NCBI GenBank assembly: GCA_021234155.1
Contig: JAJEKV010000034.1
Coordinates: 13,936,671-14,000,670 of the forward strand
DNA length: 64,000 nucleotides
Reading direction: 5' to 3'
From: Isoetes taiwanensis
Taxonomy: Eukaryota; Streptophyta; Lycopodiopsida; Isoetales; Isoetaceae
Both the position numbers and the translations under genes were made by a program. This document shows, piece after piece, positions 54,620-64,000 of this stretch (positions are counted from its first letter, which is position 1; every line of letters starts with the position of its first letter). The notes beneath the pieces were generated by a model, which did no database searches, had not been told where the DNA came from, and saw only the letters and a list, made by a program, of their open reading frames with translations.

Positions 54620-55163
54620 GATGAAGTGATTTGTATTATTTCGTCTTGTCAGACCATCAGGCCTATAAGACATATTACAACGATAAGACTTATCCCAGAT
54701 AGAAAATCCTATAATCTGGCAAGCACACATCATCAAGTAGCTCACCCTTGCTCTCTTCTTTCTCATCTCCACTAGATTCCATATTTACATGCTTAATTGC
54801 AACCTTTTTCAGCTCCATCATGTCAATCGGAAAGCTATCCACTAGGTAGCAGGTATGTTAAAGAACTGTTGCAAATTGAGTGGATCAAAATGAAATCTAC
54901 TCAGCAAGGCTTGATATGCTAGACAGTGAATGCATTCTCTATGTCCTTAAACCACACACGCGACATGCCCGATACTCTTTTCGAATGTTATACCATCTGC
55001 CAACTTCCACACTTAAGTGATGCGCACTCAAGCAGCATGCCTTTTAGCCAAAGAGATATTTTCGTTCAAGTATTTTGCAACCTGCAGCATTGAATTCACC
55101 TATATTGCATCATTTTGATACCAGGTGTGTGTCTGATAGGGTGTATGAGATGGAGTGTTCATC

Positions 55164-56202
55164 TTCTTTCGGCCACATGATGTATGTTTGATACATAGAG
55201 TCTCCCAAGAATGCAATGGTTTTATGCCATCATAAAACCATCATTCTTGGGAAGACGGCATATATTTGGCCTATTTTTATTAGATTTTTTCCCTTTTTTC
55301 TATTGTTTCTCGATATATTGTCATTGTCTTCCAGTTCATTCCTATTGGCTTTCACTTTGAGCGTTCCCTTTCTTTCTTCTTCTTGTTTCTAGTTTCCCTC
55401 CCTCCCTACCCTTTCTTGTATCTCCATGTTTTGCTTCTGCATTTTCTTGACACACGTCTTTTTCTCTTTTTACTCTAGTTTCTTTTTTCATATGCGGATG
55501 ATCTTCCCCACACTAGTTTGCAGTTGTTTTACCCTGGCTAGGTGGATGCTCTTCCCCGTCTTATTATTCTTGTTTTTTTTTACGGATGTTCTTCCCTGCT
55601 CTAGCTTGCACGAGTTTCTGCTGGCAGGGTGGATGTTCTTCCCTGTCCATTTCATGATTTTTCTTTATATTCATTTTTTCTTGTGCTCTTTTGAATTTAC
55701 TCTAGGTTTATTTCTTTTTTATCTCTTACGTTTCTTAACGGGTGTCTTCCTTTGAGAATATGGCTAGCATGCAGGTCCTTCTATTGGTTTTTGGCAATTC
55801 TTTGGAGTTGGCGGCGTTGATGCTTGGTGTGGTAATCTGTTGATGCCTAGAGATTGTCCGACATGTTGCTGCTAGTATTGAATCTTATCTTCATCAGTTA
55901 TATCACTCTCATTCCATCTTTTATCTTCAAGGTTTTCCCTGAAAACCTGAAAGGGCGGGGTTTTTAGCCCAGTTGATAAGATTTCGGACTTTGAGTCTAT
56001 GTGGCTTTATTTCTTACTTGATAAACCTTCGGTGATTGTCTAGTTCCGGGGCTTTTTAAATTATGTCTGGCTTTAGGTTTATTTTGGCCATTCATTGGTA
56101 CTACTTTACTATTGTGCTTGCCTTGTTTTTGGAATGCTCAATAAGGAAAGCCACTTCACTTGGCCACATGATGTTGTTTGTTTGATACATAGAGTCTCCC
56201 AA
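55164..56202 (+). mobile_element. ~0.95 kb insert flanked by ~40 bp direct repeats
   Basis: GGCCACATGATG, then TTTGATACATAGAGTCTCCCAAG, occurs at 55164-55205 and again at 56163-56202 with a small length difference, so 55206-56162 is inserted. The insert is pyrimidine-rich (many CTTTT, CTTCCC). Near 55936 it has AAGGTTTTCCCTGAAAACCTG and GGGCGGGGTTTTTAGCCC, like the 3' UTR hairpin of the CTATT-family LINEs. A long direct repeat fits LINE-type insertion. The first ~45 bases form a hairpin (55198-55246). Confidence 0.6.
55198..55246. repeat. Hairpin at the left edge of the insert
   Basis: CCCAAGAATG-CA-ATGGTTTTATG pairs with CATAAAACCAT-C-ATTCTTGGG around a 4-base centre. The arms include the last bases of the flanking repeat, so the palindrome arose at or after insertion. 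Confidence 0.8.
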
Positions 56203-56838
56203 GTTAACTTTCATTCCTGTCACACCACAGAAGGCCGCTAATATGTCTAGGTGCTTCTGCATCCCCTCTTTACTCTTTGATAGCAATACAATGTCATCTG
56301 CATACAACATTAGGAGAATGACAATACCTGCTAGTTGGATCCCATCTCCTCCCTGCAGAGATATCAATCTTTCTAAATCATCAATAAATATGCCAAATAG
56401 CATAGGCGACAAAGGGCATCCTTACTTGGTGCCAACATTACTCTCCACTTGCACATCCCTTTGGTCAAATGGAAAAGATTTCTTTACTAGGACCCTCTCA
56501 TACAACATCCGCACAACATCTCTTAGTTATTCAACACTTTAATTCTGTCTAGTCTTTCCCATAAGTTTTCCCTATGTATCATGTCGAATGCCTTAGTGAA
56601 ATCTACAAATCTGGCAAACAAAGGCTTCGTATCCCCTGAACTGTATCCATCATAGCCCTAAATGTCACCAAGTGATCAACATTGCACTTTTTTGGTCTAA
56701 AGCCCGCTTGTTCTTTAGCATGGACATCATGCTTTTCAGCCCATGCACTAATTTTGTTCTCAATAATATTGGCAAACAACTTTGCAGAGAGATTATTCAA
56801 CATGATCATGCGATAATTATTTGGATCGTGCTTTTTGG
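56203..56838 (-). pseudogene. LINE-5 reverse transcriptase part
   Basis: On the minus strand DPNNYRMIMLNNLSAKLF, KEQAGFRPKKCNVDHLV (56603-56838), then MSPMLFGIFIDDLERLISL and LMLYADDIVLLSKSKEGMQ (56101-56412) with an intact YADD, then LAAFCGVTGMKVNLG. The RT start that belongs before DPNNYR is found inverted at 61009-61209. Frameshifts separate the two halves. Confidence 0.9.
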
Positions 56839-56840
56839 GG

Positions 56841-57130
56841 TGGTATAGGAGACCGTATACATGGTCACATATGGGAGGTATGTACACATGTATGGTCACA
56901 CATGCACGCGTGGAGGAGATATGCATGTAGGCATTGTGTACCTGGGCTATCAGGGGAGTGTGTAATCTGAGCAGGGAGAAAAAAAAAACAGAGACGATGT
57001 ATGAGAGATTATCTTGATCTAACTATGGAGATTATGAGTTTTTATAATGTGCATTGCATAGATCTGGTAGATTGAAACTGGATTACTAGTTTTTCATCTT
57101 TCTTGCGAGGTTGGAATTTAGGCTCTAACA
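56841..57130 (+). repeat. 5' LTR of the Gypsy element
   Basis: Begins near TGGTATAGGAGACCGTATAC and ends TTTAGGCTCTAACA. The related 3' LTR lies inverted at 61214-61681. Confidence 0.8.
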
Positions 57131-57639
57131 ATTTGGCGACCACGGTGCTTGAAGACCATTGTGCGGCAAGAATTTCCATTGGAAAGGGGATTATTACCAT
57201 TTGTCTTAGTGATCATCGATAAAGAGTGACACCATTGAGCAAGGAGCAATTTCTTTCTGTGAAGGGGATTTTATCGAAACTGATTGGGTACAATTTGACA
57301 AGGGAGCATAGTTTTATGTCCAAGAGATGTAAGAAGGATATACCACCCAAACAAGAAGGGGTCCAATGATTCAGGATTTTGGCTCAAAATTGCATCAAGA
57401 TTCAATTTTGTTTTCAAATTTGGGAACAGATCTGGGTCTAATTCTCAGATCTAGGAGGTTCTAATTCCATTTACTTATCTAGAAGATAATCCAATTTCAT
57501 TTTTCAAATTAAACGGAGATTCCATTTCATTTTTTCAATTTCAAAAACCTCGAGAAAAGGCAGAGATGGTTGTATTACCACCGATGGTGTAGGGTTTTCA
57601 GACAATGAGGATTCCATAGTTTGTGGATCTGGTAGATCG

Positions 57640-58670
57640 GGATCCTTTGAAGCTATTATGAAGCTTGAGAGGTATTGTCAGCAATGTAAATTACCGGCTA
57701 CTGATTACTTGCTTTGGCTTCAAAGCTTTTTGCAAGATTCAGTGGAGGATTATGCACAAACTCAGCCATATATCATTATTAGGAATTGAAGGAAGCATTC
57801 ATTGTTAATTATCAAGAAGTCCATGGTAAAGATAAGACTATAGAAAGATGGACCAATTTCACACGAAATGAGGATGAATCAATAAGGGAGTATAATCAGC
57901 AGTATATTGCAGTTCTCAAAGCCGTAGTTCATTGGAAGATTGCAATAAATGATGAACTGGATCCAATGGTATATAAAGGGGCTGAAACGAGCTATTGGTC
58001 ATAAGGTAAAGGCTAAACAGCCTACAACATTATTGGAAGCACAAAAGTTTGCTCTCAAGGCGGAAGACAAGCTAGGATATATTCATGAAGTTGCTGCTCC
58101 AGAGCATAAAGCAAGAGAGGAGATTGCAGCGGAAGTTTCTAAGCTTACAATAGGGGAGAAATCAAAGGAGGTTCAGTTTATTACTTGTGACTATTGTGGA
58201 TCTATTGGACACTCTGAAACCACATGTAGATTGCTGAAATTTTGTTCAAGATGTCAAATCAATGGGCCATAATGATAAAAAATATAGAGAGAAGAGATCC
58301 TTTGAGAGGGCTAATCCAGTATTTGCTGTTATGCAACAAGCACCATCTATTCCTATTCAACCAATGCAAGCAACAACTTTCGTACCACAAGTTCCAATGA
58401 TGCCACAAGCTCCAATGGTTCAACAAGATTCAATGGGCTCCATACGAATGGTGCAGCCAAAACAGGGATGGTATCCAAGTAAGTCCCGTTTGTATTGCAA
58501 GTTATGTGATAAATTCAAGTATGATGAGAGTACTTGTTGGAAAATACATGGGAAACCAGAATGGGCAACCAATAAGTATCCACCAAGGCAGCAAGTGTTT
58601 GAGTCAATGCCTCTCCCTAATAATGATGCTCGCATTCAAAATGCAAAGTATATTAAAAATCCGTAAGTTA
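57640..58670 (+). pseudogene. Gypsy gag remnant
   Basis: FEAIMKLERYCQQCKLPATD and LLWLQSFLQDSVEDYA start the gag; a frameshift near 57783 leads to FIVNYQEVHGKDKTIERW and ESIREYNQQY (Retrotrans_gag type). A zinc knuckle CDYCGSIGHSETTC (CX2CX4HX4C) is at about 58189-58230. A second Cys-rich segment CKLCDKFKYDESTCWKIHG follows near 58497. There are three frame changes in about 1 kb. Confidence 0.85.
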
Positions 58671-59189
58671 AGGCTATTATTAAGGAACTTAAGAAGCAAG
58701 AGAAGGTAAAATCAGTAGTGAATTGTGGATTTGTTAAGGTGGATGATGACACATTTCAGCAAGAAGAAGGGATTGGAGAAGTAAATGCGATTAAAAGATC
58801 AAATTCAGAGGGTTCAAGAACCAAGAGTAATGCCGATAGCGGAGAAGACTAAGAGCTCTTTGCCAAAGGCTTTGACGGGATCAGCCTTAAAGGTGCCAAT
58901 ATTTAAGAAGGTGCAATTCAATGTGCTACCCACAAAACAGTTTCAGTCTATAGAAGAAAATCAGCCCATATTGACGCCTCCTATGGTGGAGGAGGACATT
59001 TATAATGAAGATGATGTGATCAGTCAAGTTTTAGCTATTAAAATCACACTTACTCTTGAGCAATTGATGCACTATTCTCCTAATTAAATGCAAGAGTTAG
59101 GAGGGAGAAGAAAATCAGAAATCTCAGTCCAACAAACTCTATCGAATGATAGAAACAAATAGAGACACCAGTCCGGCAGTCCAAGGATC

Positions 59190-59824
59190 TAGGGCCATTT
59201 CTTTGTGATGTCAATATCAATGGGTATTTAGTCAAAGGAGCAAATATAGATAGGGGCAGCAGAGCGAATGTAATGCCTTACCATATAATGTTTCAAGTTG
59301 GATTGAAAATTATGGAACTGACAAATATGATGCTCAAAGCATTCAATCAAATGAAGGTGCTACCTATGGGAGTTATAAGAAATGCCTCATGCAATGTATA
59401 TGAGGTGGAAGTAATTTTGGATTTCATAGTTTTGAAATTTCCAGAGAGTGTGCATGCTGAAATTTATACTTTGTTGCTGGGCCATACATGGTTAGATGTC
59501 GTACAAGCTGAGACTTCATGGAGGAAGCATGAAATGAACATCTTTCAGATTACTATAGATTATCCTTTAAAATCAGCAAATAGTACCCTTCTTTGCAATT
59601 CTTCATTGAGCAGCCCACAATTAGAAATCAGCAAAGAGGATGCTATACTATCAGGGCAGCAAGGCCTTAGTTGTTTTCATGTCTTGGAGGTGAGTGAGAA
59701 GGAATATAAGACTTTGTATAAGTGGTTAAAAGGTATCCAAATTTCAAAAATATGTCATTTGCAGCAAGGCGTAGCAAACAAGTATCTTCAAAGACTTGAA
59801 AATATTGGTGAAAGTGAATTATAA
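59190..59824 (+). pseudogene. Gypsy aspartic protease remnant
   Basis: GYLVKGANIDRGSRANVMPY matches the active-site region of Gypsy proteases, where intact copies have (L/I)-I-D-x-G-S-x-x-N-(I/V)-(M/L). The catalytic D is present but its neighbour is R. HAEIYTLLLGHTWLDVVQAE is the usual later LLG-x-x-W/D block. The frame 59273-59824 is open over 183 codons. Confidence 0.8.
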
Positions 59825-59829
59825 GAGAC

Positions 59830-60400
59830 TCTTATGAACATGCGAGAGGAGTCCATACAAAAACACATGGATGAGACTCTATTTCAGCAAAATATTGACC
59901 ATAATCTAGTAGAGATGCTGATTTTGACATCAAGCATGGATGGGACACACAGAAATCAGGCCACTATAGAAGGACAAATGTATTTTGATGGTGCATTCTC
60001 TAAGCTCAAGAATTATAGAGGTGCCAGAGTCTTTCGAATATACGCGCACAAGAAAAAGATTGTTACATTGAGTATGCCATGCAATGCAAGCAGTAATAAT
60101 GAGGCTGAATATTATGCACTTATTCAAGGGATGACTTTGGCGAAGAAGAAGCATATTGATTATTTTTTGTGGAGACTCTTTGTTGGTGTATCAACAACTT
60201 ATGGATCAATTTTAGTTTTAAGTGCTAATTTGAGAAGCCTTACATCAACAAGCCAAGGATTTAAAGTCATATTTTCAGCAGTGCATTGTGGTACATGTTC
60301 CAAAAGAACAAAACAGTGTGGCGGATGCTTTAACACAATCAGCAATGGTGCAAGTAGCTTGGTCGCATGTGAAAATTCTAGAGGATGAGATAAATCAGAT
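59830..60400 (+). pseudogene. Gypsy RNase H domain
   Basis: MYFDGAFSKLKNYRGARVF carries the first catalytic Asp, SSNNEAEYYALIQGM the Glu, and VHVPKEQNSVADALTQSA the last Asp block. The NNEAEY(E)AL phrase is typical of the archaeal-type second RNase H of plant Tat-like Gypsy elements. It lies directly after protease and before the RT-upstream segment, an unusual position. Confidence 0.8.
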
Positions 60401-60409
60401 CAGTTCATG

Positions 60410-60540
60410 TTCACTACATTCATCACAGTCACCACATTCACTACAGTCATCACAACCACCACATTCATTACAGTCACCATATTCACCACAGTCGTTACAT
60501 TTCACCACATTCATTACAGTCACCACATTCAGTCAACAAC
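60410..60540 (+). repeat. Minisatellite of ~18 bp units in the Gypsy element
   Basis: Repeated TTCA(C/T)TACAGTCACCACA-like units, about seven copies. In one frame they encode Ser-Pro-His-Ser-Leu-Gln repeats. They lie between RNase H and the RT-upstream segment. Confidence 0.85.
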
Positions 60541-60559
60541 ATCAATATTTCTCAAGGAG

Positions 60560-61008
60560 ATCAAGAAGAATTGGTTACTATTAAAGGAGATCTTACTCAA
60601 GAGGAAGAGCATGATTTGATATATTTGTTAAGAGAATTCAGGAATGTTTTAGCAAGAAATTAAAAGGAATTGAAAGGCATTTCATCAGAGATTGCAGTTC
60701 ATACCATTGATTTAAAATAAGGATCAAACCTATCAATTCTCCATCTTCCAAAGGTCATAAGTATATATTGGCAGCCACATGCATGTTTATGAAATAGGTA
60801 GAAGCAATTCCAGCAAAGCATGCTATAGAAAGTACCACAGTAAGCTTTCTTTATCACAATTTGATTTCTCGGTTTGGTGTTCCAACCATTCTTTTGTCTG
60901 ATCGGGGTACTCATTTCATGGGGAAAGTAGTAGCTCACTTAACAGAAAAGATTGTTGTTCAACATGTGCAAACTTCTGCTTATTATCCACAGGGAAATGG
61001 CAAGTTGA
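60560..61008 (+). pseudogene. RT-upstream segment fused to Gypsy integrase core
   Basis: EEEHDLIYLLREFRNVLARN and KGISSEIAVHTIDLK match the segment that normally precedes Gypsy RT. Sequence then jumps to integrase: GHKYILAATCMF, VEAIPAKHAIESTT and SRFGVPTILLSDRGTHFMG, ending TSAYYPQGNGK. The RT palm and fingers and the integrase zinc domain are deleted. The second catalytic Asp (SDRGT) is kept, but the Glu that should follow YYPQGNG is lost at the inversion breakpoint. Confidence 0.85.
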
Positions 61009-61209
61009 GTCTATCAATTGAAGATGTGGGTGAAGGGCTAAATAAACTAGCAAATGGAAAAGCGTATGTCACACTCGGCTTAGTGGCTGAAATGCTCAAA
61101 TATGCAGGAGGAGGTGTAGTAGGCAAAATAACACAAATGTTTAATGATGCAACGCAAGAAGGATTTCCAAGAGAATGGCAAATCAAAAGAGTTGTTCCAA
61201 TTCATAAAA
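61009..61209 (+). pseudogene. Inverted LINE-5 RT start
   Basis: Open in frame with the preceding integrase: LSIEDVGEGLNKLANGKAYV, TLGLVAEMLKYAGG, then FPREWQIKRVVPIHKIGDE. This equals the start of LINE RT (compare ITEEDIAKGISKLSNGKAAD in LINE-3) and is exactly the piece missing from LINE-5 on the minus strand. Confidence 0.85.
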
Positions 61210-61213
61210 TTGG

Positions 61214-61681
61214 GGATGAGTGTTGTTAGAGCCTAAACTCTAACCTCGCAAGAAAGATGAAAAACCAGTAGTTCAAGCTTCAACTACAAGATCTATGCAA
61301 TGCACAACATAAAGACTCATAATCTCTATAGCTAGATCAAGATAATCTCTCTTACACAGTCTCTGTTTTTTTTCTCCCTGCTCAGATTACACACTTTCCT
61401 GATAGTCCAGATACACAGTCCAAATGAAAACTAGTAATCCAAGCTTCAATCTACCAAATCGATGCAATGCACAACATAAAGACTCATAATCTCCATAACT
61501 AGATCAAGATAATCTCTCTCTCATATACCGTCTCTATTTTTTTCTCCTTGCTCAGATTACACACTCTCCTGATAGTCCAGGTACACAATGCATACATGCA
61601 TATCTTCTTCATGCGTGCATGTGTGTACATACATGTGTATATACCTCCTATATATGACCATGTATACGGTCTCCTGTACCA
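61214..61681 (-). repeat. 3' LTR of the Gypsy element, inverted, with internal duplication
   Basis: On the minus strand it reads from TGGTACAGGAGACCGTATAC to GGCTCTAACA like the 5' LTR. A ~200 bp portion occurs twice in tandem (61420-61600 and 61214-61419; both contain CATAAAGACTCATAATCTC). Confidence 0.8.
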
Positions 61682-61799
61682 CCCCAATAGTGGCGACCAT
61701 AGTGGGAAAATGTGCCACTCCGTGGCGGAGAACCCACAACATGGTCCTTGGGACATGCCCCCAAATGACACATTTACATGGATGTTTATAAGAGAAACT

Positions 61800-63117
61800 T
61801 CACCTCCTAAAGTCCCAAATAACTGGTACAAGCACAAAATAACTGTGACGAAATAGACACCTCCGTAATTGTGGCAAAATTTGAAAGATGATATCTTGAA
61901 TTCCAAAGCTCCGTCTGACCTGCTGCAGATGCTGCGTGTTTTGCCTCCTTTCTTTCATCTTTTCCCATAATTTACTAGACTCATCTACCATCTAGTAACA
62001 ACTCTACTTGTTTTTGTTGTAAGAAAATCCTCTTCTTATGCCTAACTAGAGTTCTATGCTCTTTATCAATTCCAGCCCAACTTGCCCTTATGCCTCCTTG
62101 TACTTTGCTCTTTTACGCTTATGCTCTTCATCGAACCACGCATTACAAGGCAATCCTTTTCTTCGCCATCTTGAGCCAAAACATATTTTTGCTGCATATG
62201 GCACCAAAGAGGTCAAAACCTCGCTTGTCTTCGCAATCCCTTGTAGTCAATTTGTGTCCACCACACTTTGCTCACAAAGTTCCATGTATTGCTTTGCCTT
62301 CTTTTGATTAACATAGATATGATATTTACTAGCCTCTAAATGATGTTGAGTTGTCCCTGTGGTAGCAATATGTACTATAATCGGAACATGTGAATCCTTT
62401 CTAGTGTCTAATATACGGAAGTGTGTGACTTGCTTCACAAGAAACTCAGATGCAATAAAGTAGTCTACAATGCTCTTTCCCTTACATGTATACTTATCCG
62501 TTACGGGGAATCTTGTAGCCCCATTATAGATCAAAAGATTTAAGCCACTACACATACTCAAAAGATGGTTTCTCATTGCAGTAGGCCACTTATCTTTGTC
62601 TGCTGAGGCGTGATTCCACCCTGCAAGTTCCAATTCTCGGTCATCCATTTGATCCACCCACATGGGGTCTCCACTGCTGCTTGCTAAGGATGCCTGCTTC
62701 CCTGTTGTTCGACCATTGAAAATTCCCACAAGAACCACCTCTCCCAATTCCATTAACTCTAGACTGTCAAGCCAATGGCTGGAATGGATCTTCAAAGTCT
62801 AAGTTATATTTTTAGCATGTGTGCTTTTGCAGCGGTGGAAAGTAACATCCTGCAATGAATATCTTTTTGCCTTCCCTTCCAGGTACCTCCACCCACATAA
62901 AGTGCTTGATATCTCTATTTTTTATGATTTTTGCCAAGTGCACCATTTCATTTCTAATATAACATGCAACCCCTCCATAGCCTCTTCTACGCCAATTTTT
63001 TTATTCCATACTAATTGTAAAATTGTGAATCGTAGTATCTCTGAAAGATCTAAGACATCCCCCATCTCTACTACCTTCCCACTATCTAAATGATTAACGT
63101 TCCATGCAAGTAGCCTG
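61800..63117 (-). pseudogene. LINE-5 endonuclease and linker
   Basis: Minus strand: IRLLAWNVNHLDSGKVVEMG (63117 downward) is the endonuclease start. GEVVLVGIFNGRTTGKQASL (62247-62795; intact copies have GDFNGR, so one catalytic Asp is lost) follows, then DKYTCKGKSIVDYFIAS and DSHVPIIVHI, where the SDH motif is altered. SSKLWEKMKERRQNT is the linker towards RT. The frame 62247-62795 is open for 182 codons. Confidence 0.85.
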
Positions 63118-63239
63118 ATGGTCTATATTTCCTTATTCGTCACCAGCAATGCACACCTTACCACGTTTCTAGAAAGCCCTTCTATTATTTTGTCTTGTCT
63201 CCTTGAATTTATACATTTCTATCTTGTGTTGTTGAAAGT

Positions 63240-63990
63240 GCTCCTGCATGAAATCCTCATTCACCAAAATATTCTTGTCTTTAAGCTAGTTCTTGTTTGC
63301 AGCAGCCTCATCTTATCATCCCTACTATTGAATTTAACAATAATATTCCTTGGCTTGTCCCCTTTTTTGCCCATGCGATAAGCCTCAACAGTGCTAGCAT
63401 AAGGCACTTCTAATGTATTTGTGATCAAATCCGCTACCTCTTGCTTGACATTCTCCTCATCTTTCTCCATCAGCCCGACAATTCGAAGTTTAAGGGTGCG
63501 CTTGGCTCTTTCCTGTTGCACTAAAACAACATCTATCCTGGTGTTTAATTTATCCACTACATCTCTCTAAGTCTTTGTATCAACTTTCTCCTCGTCATAT
63601 GTATCTTCGTTGTCTTTTACATCCTCTTTGTTTTTAACCACCTCATATCTCTGTCTCAATTCCTAATTTTCTGCCTTTAATTCACCCAATGTTTTTGCAA
63701 TGCCATAATTTTCCATCTTCAGCTCTACTAATGTATTTGAAATTTGTTGAAGGGCACGTACCATTTCTGCGTGCCGCTTCCTTCCTGGATTGCTCCATCA
63801 AATTCCATATCATCATGATCAGAGTAATTACAAAGGAGTCTGCTATGTTCTTGCATGGCCGGATTCCACAGAAGATGCTTCAGAGATAGCTTCCACAGAT
63901 GCTTCAGAGTTGTTGTCTCCCATTTTTTATTCAGATTCGAGCCCAACACCATCGTGCCCAATGATCCAGATTTCTCTGAATGAATTTAAC
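63240..63990 (-). pseudogene. LINE-5 ORF1: coiled coil, RRM and C-terminal domain
   Basis: Minus strand: a helical stretch VRALQQISNTLVELKMENYG and LGELKAEN-x-ELRQRYEVV, then KRTLKLRIVGLMEKDEENV (RRM start), VEAYRMGKKGDKPRNIIVKF and DDKMRLLQTRTSLK (C-terminal domain). The order matches LINE-3 ORF1 and animal L1 ORF1p. Single stops interrupt it. The start codon may lie near 63985 or beyond the window. Confidence 0.82.
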
Positions 63991-64000
63991 CCTATTGTTT

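Larger units (their letters stand above)
56839..61800 (+). mobile_element. Ty3/Gypsy element with deleted RT and inverted 3' end
   Basis: The 5' LTR (about 56841-57130) ends GGCTCTAACA and is followed by TTTGGCGACCACGG, a plausible primer site. Plus-strand coding order: gag, protease, RNase H, an RT-upstream segment, integrase. The element breaks at 61008 inside integrase. What follows is inverted: LINE RT sequence (61009-61209), the 3' LTR (61214-61681) and probable Gypsy 3' non-coding sequence (61682 to about 61800). Most of RT and the integrase N-terminus are missing, and all frames carry stops. Confidence 0.8.
54620..63990 (-). mobile_element. LINE-5: near full-length L1-like element, multiply interrupted
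   Basis: The minus-strand 3' end has ATGTCTTATAGGCCTGATGG, TCTGACAAGACG and a CACTTCATCTC tail. Degraded ORF2 C-terminus at 54650-55160; an insertion at about 55205-56160; RT at 56200-56838; a Gypsy insertion with a rearranged end at 56839-61800; linker and endonuclease at 61800-63117; ORF1 at 63240 to about 63990, near the window edge. An internal deletion removed the region between the RT active site and the zinc-binding end. It is older than LINE-4, which is inserted at its tail. Confidence 0.82.

Noticed and set aside
60861-61229. A genuine integrase-reverse transcriptase fusion gene
   Set aside because: The fused part is inverted LINE-5 sequence missing from its normal place, and the Gypsy frame upstream is broken; it is a rearrangement product.

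Overview
This is a stretch of nuclear genome from a land plant. It is AT-rich, has short spliceosomal introns, and consists mostly of nested, decayed transposable elements around one intact gene. The species cannot be named from the sequence. The many L1-like LINEs with a coiled-coil/RRM type ORF1 and the mix of Copia, Gypsy, CACTA and hAT elements would suit a large-genome plant, possibly a fern or another seed-free lineage, but that is inference.

Layout. 1-2425: decayed retroelement scraps. 2426-16789: one minus-strand LTR element with ~1.5 kb LTRs, a tRNA-Met-type primer site, a purine tract and no recognisable gag/pol (LARD-like). Its 3' LTR holds a complete small LTR element (2603-5718) and its 5' LTR holds a hAT-like element (15612-16426), which itself holds a poly(A) retroposon. 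16790-18850: gene-poor. 18853-24752 (minus): a 22-exon SIN3-like corepressor gene, the only intact host gene seen, with promoter and 5' UTR to about 25650. 25650-27760: nothing recognised.

27824-63990: a run of minus-strand LINEs laid head to tail, interrupted by other elements. LINE-1 (27824-42130) is split by a Copia element (27989-38012, TSD CCTGA). The Copia carries two copies of a small element with tRNA-like promoter boxes, a LINE tail and a ~4 kb insertion with exons of an unknown captured gene. LINE-2, LINE-3 and LINE-4 follow, each starting at the tail of the next, separated by GGGA/GAGGGA microsatellites. LINE-4 is split by a CACTA transposon (49555-54223, TSD ATG) that carries a TNP2-type transposase remnant and captured exons of a plastid Cpn20/Cpn10 co-chaperonin gene. 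LINE-5 (54620 to the window end) is split by a ~1 kb retroposed insert with ~40 bp flanking repeats and by a Gypsy element whose 3' end has been inverted together with part of the LINE.

Apart from SIN3, nearly every coding stretch is a broken transposon protein. The window is informative mainly about transposon behaviour: LINE insertion into LINE tails, gene capture by DNA transposons, and several levels of nesting that give a relative order of insertions.
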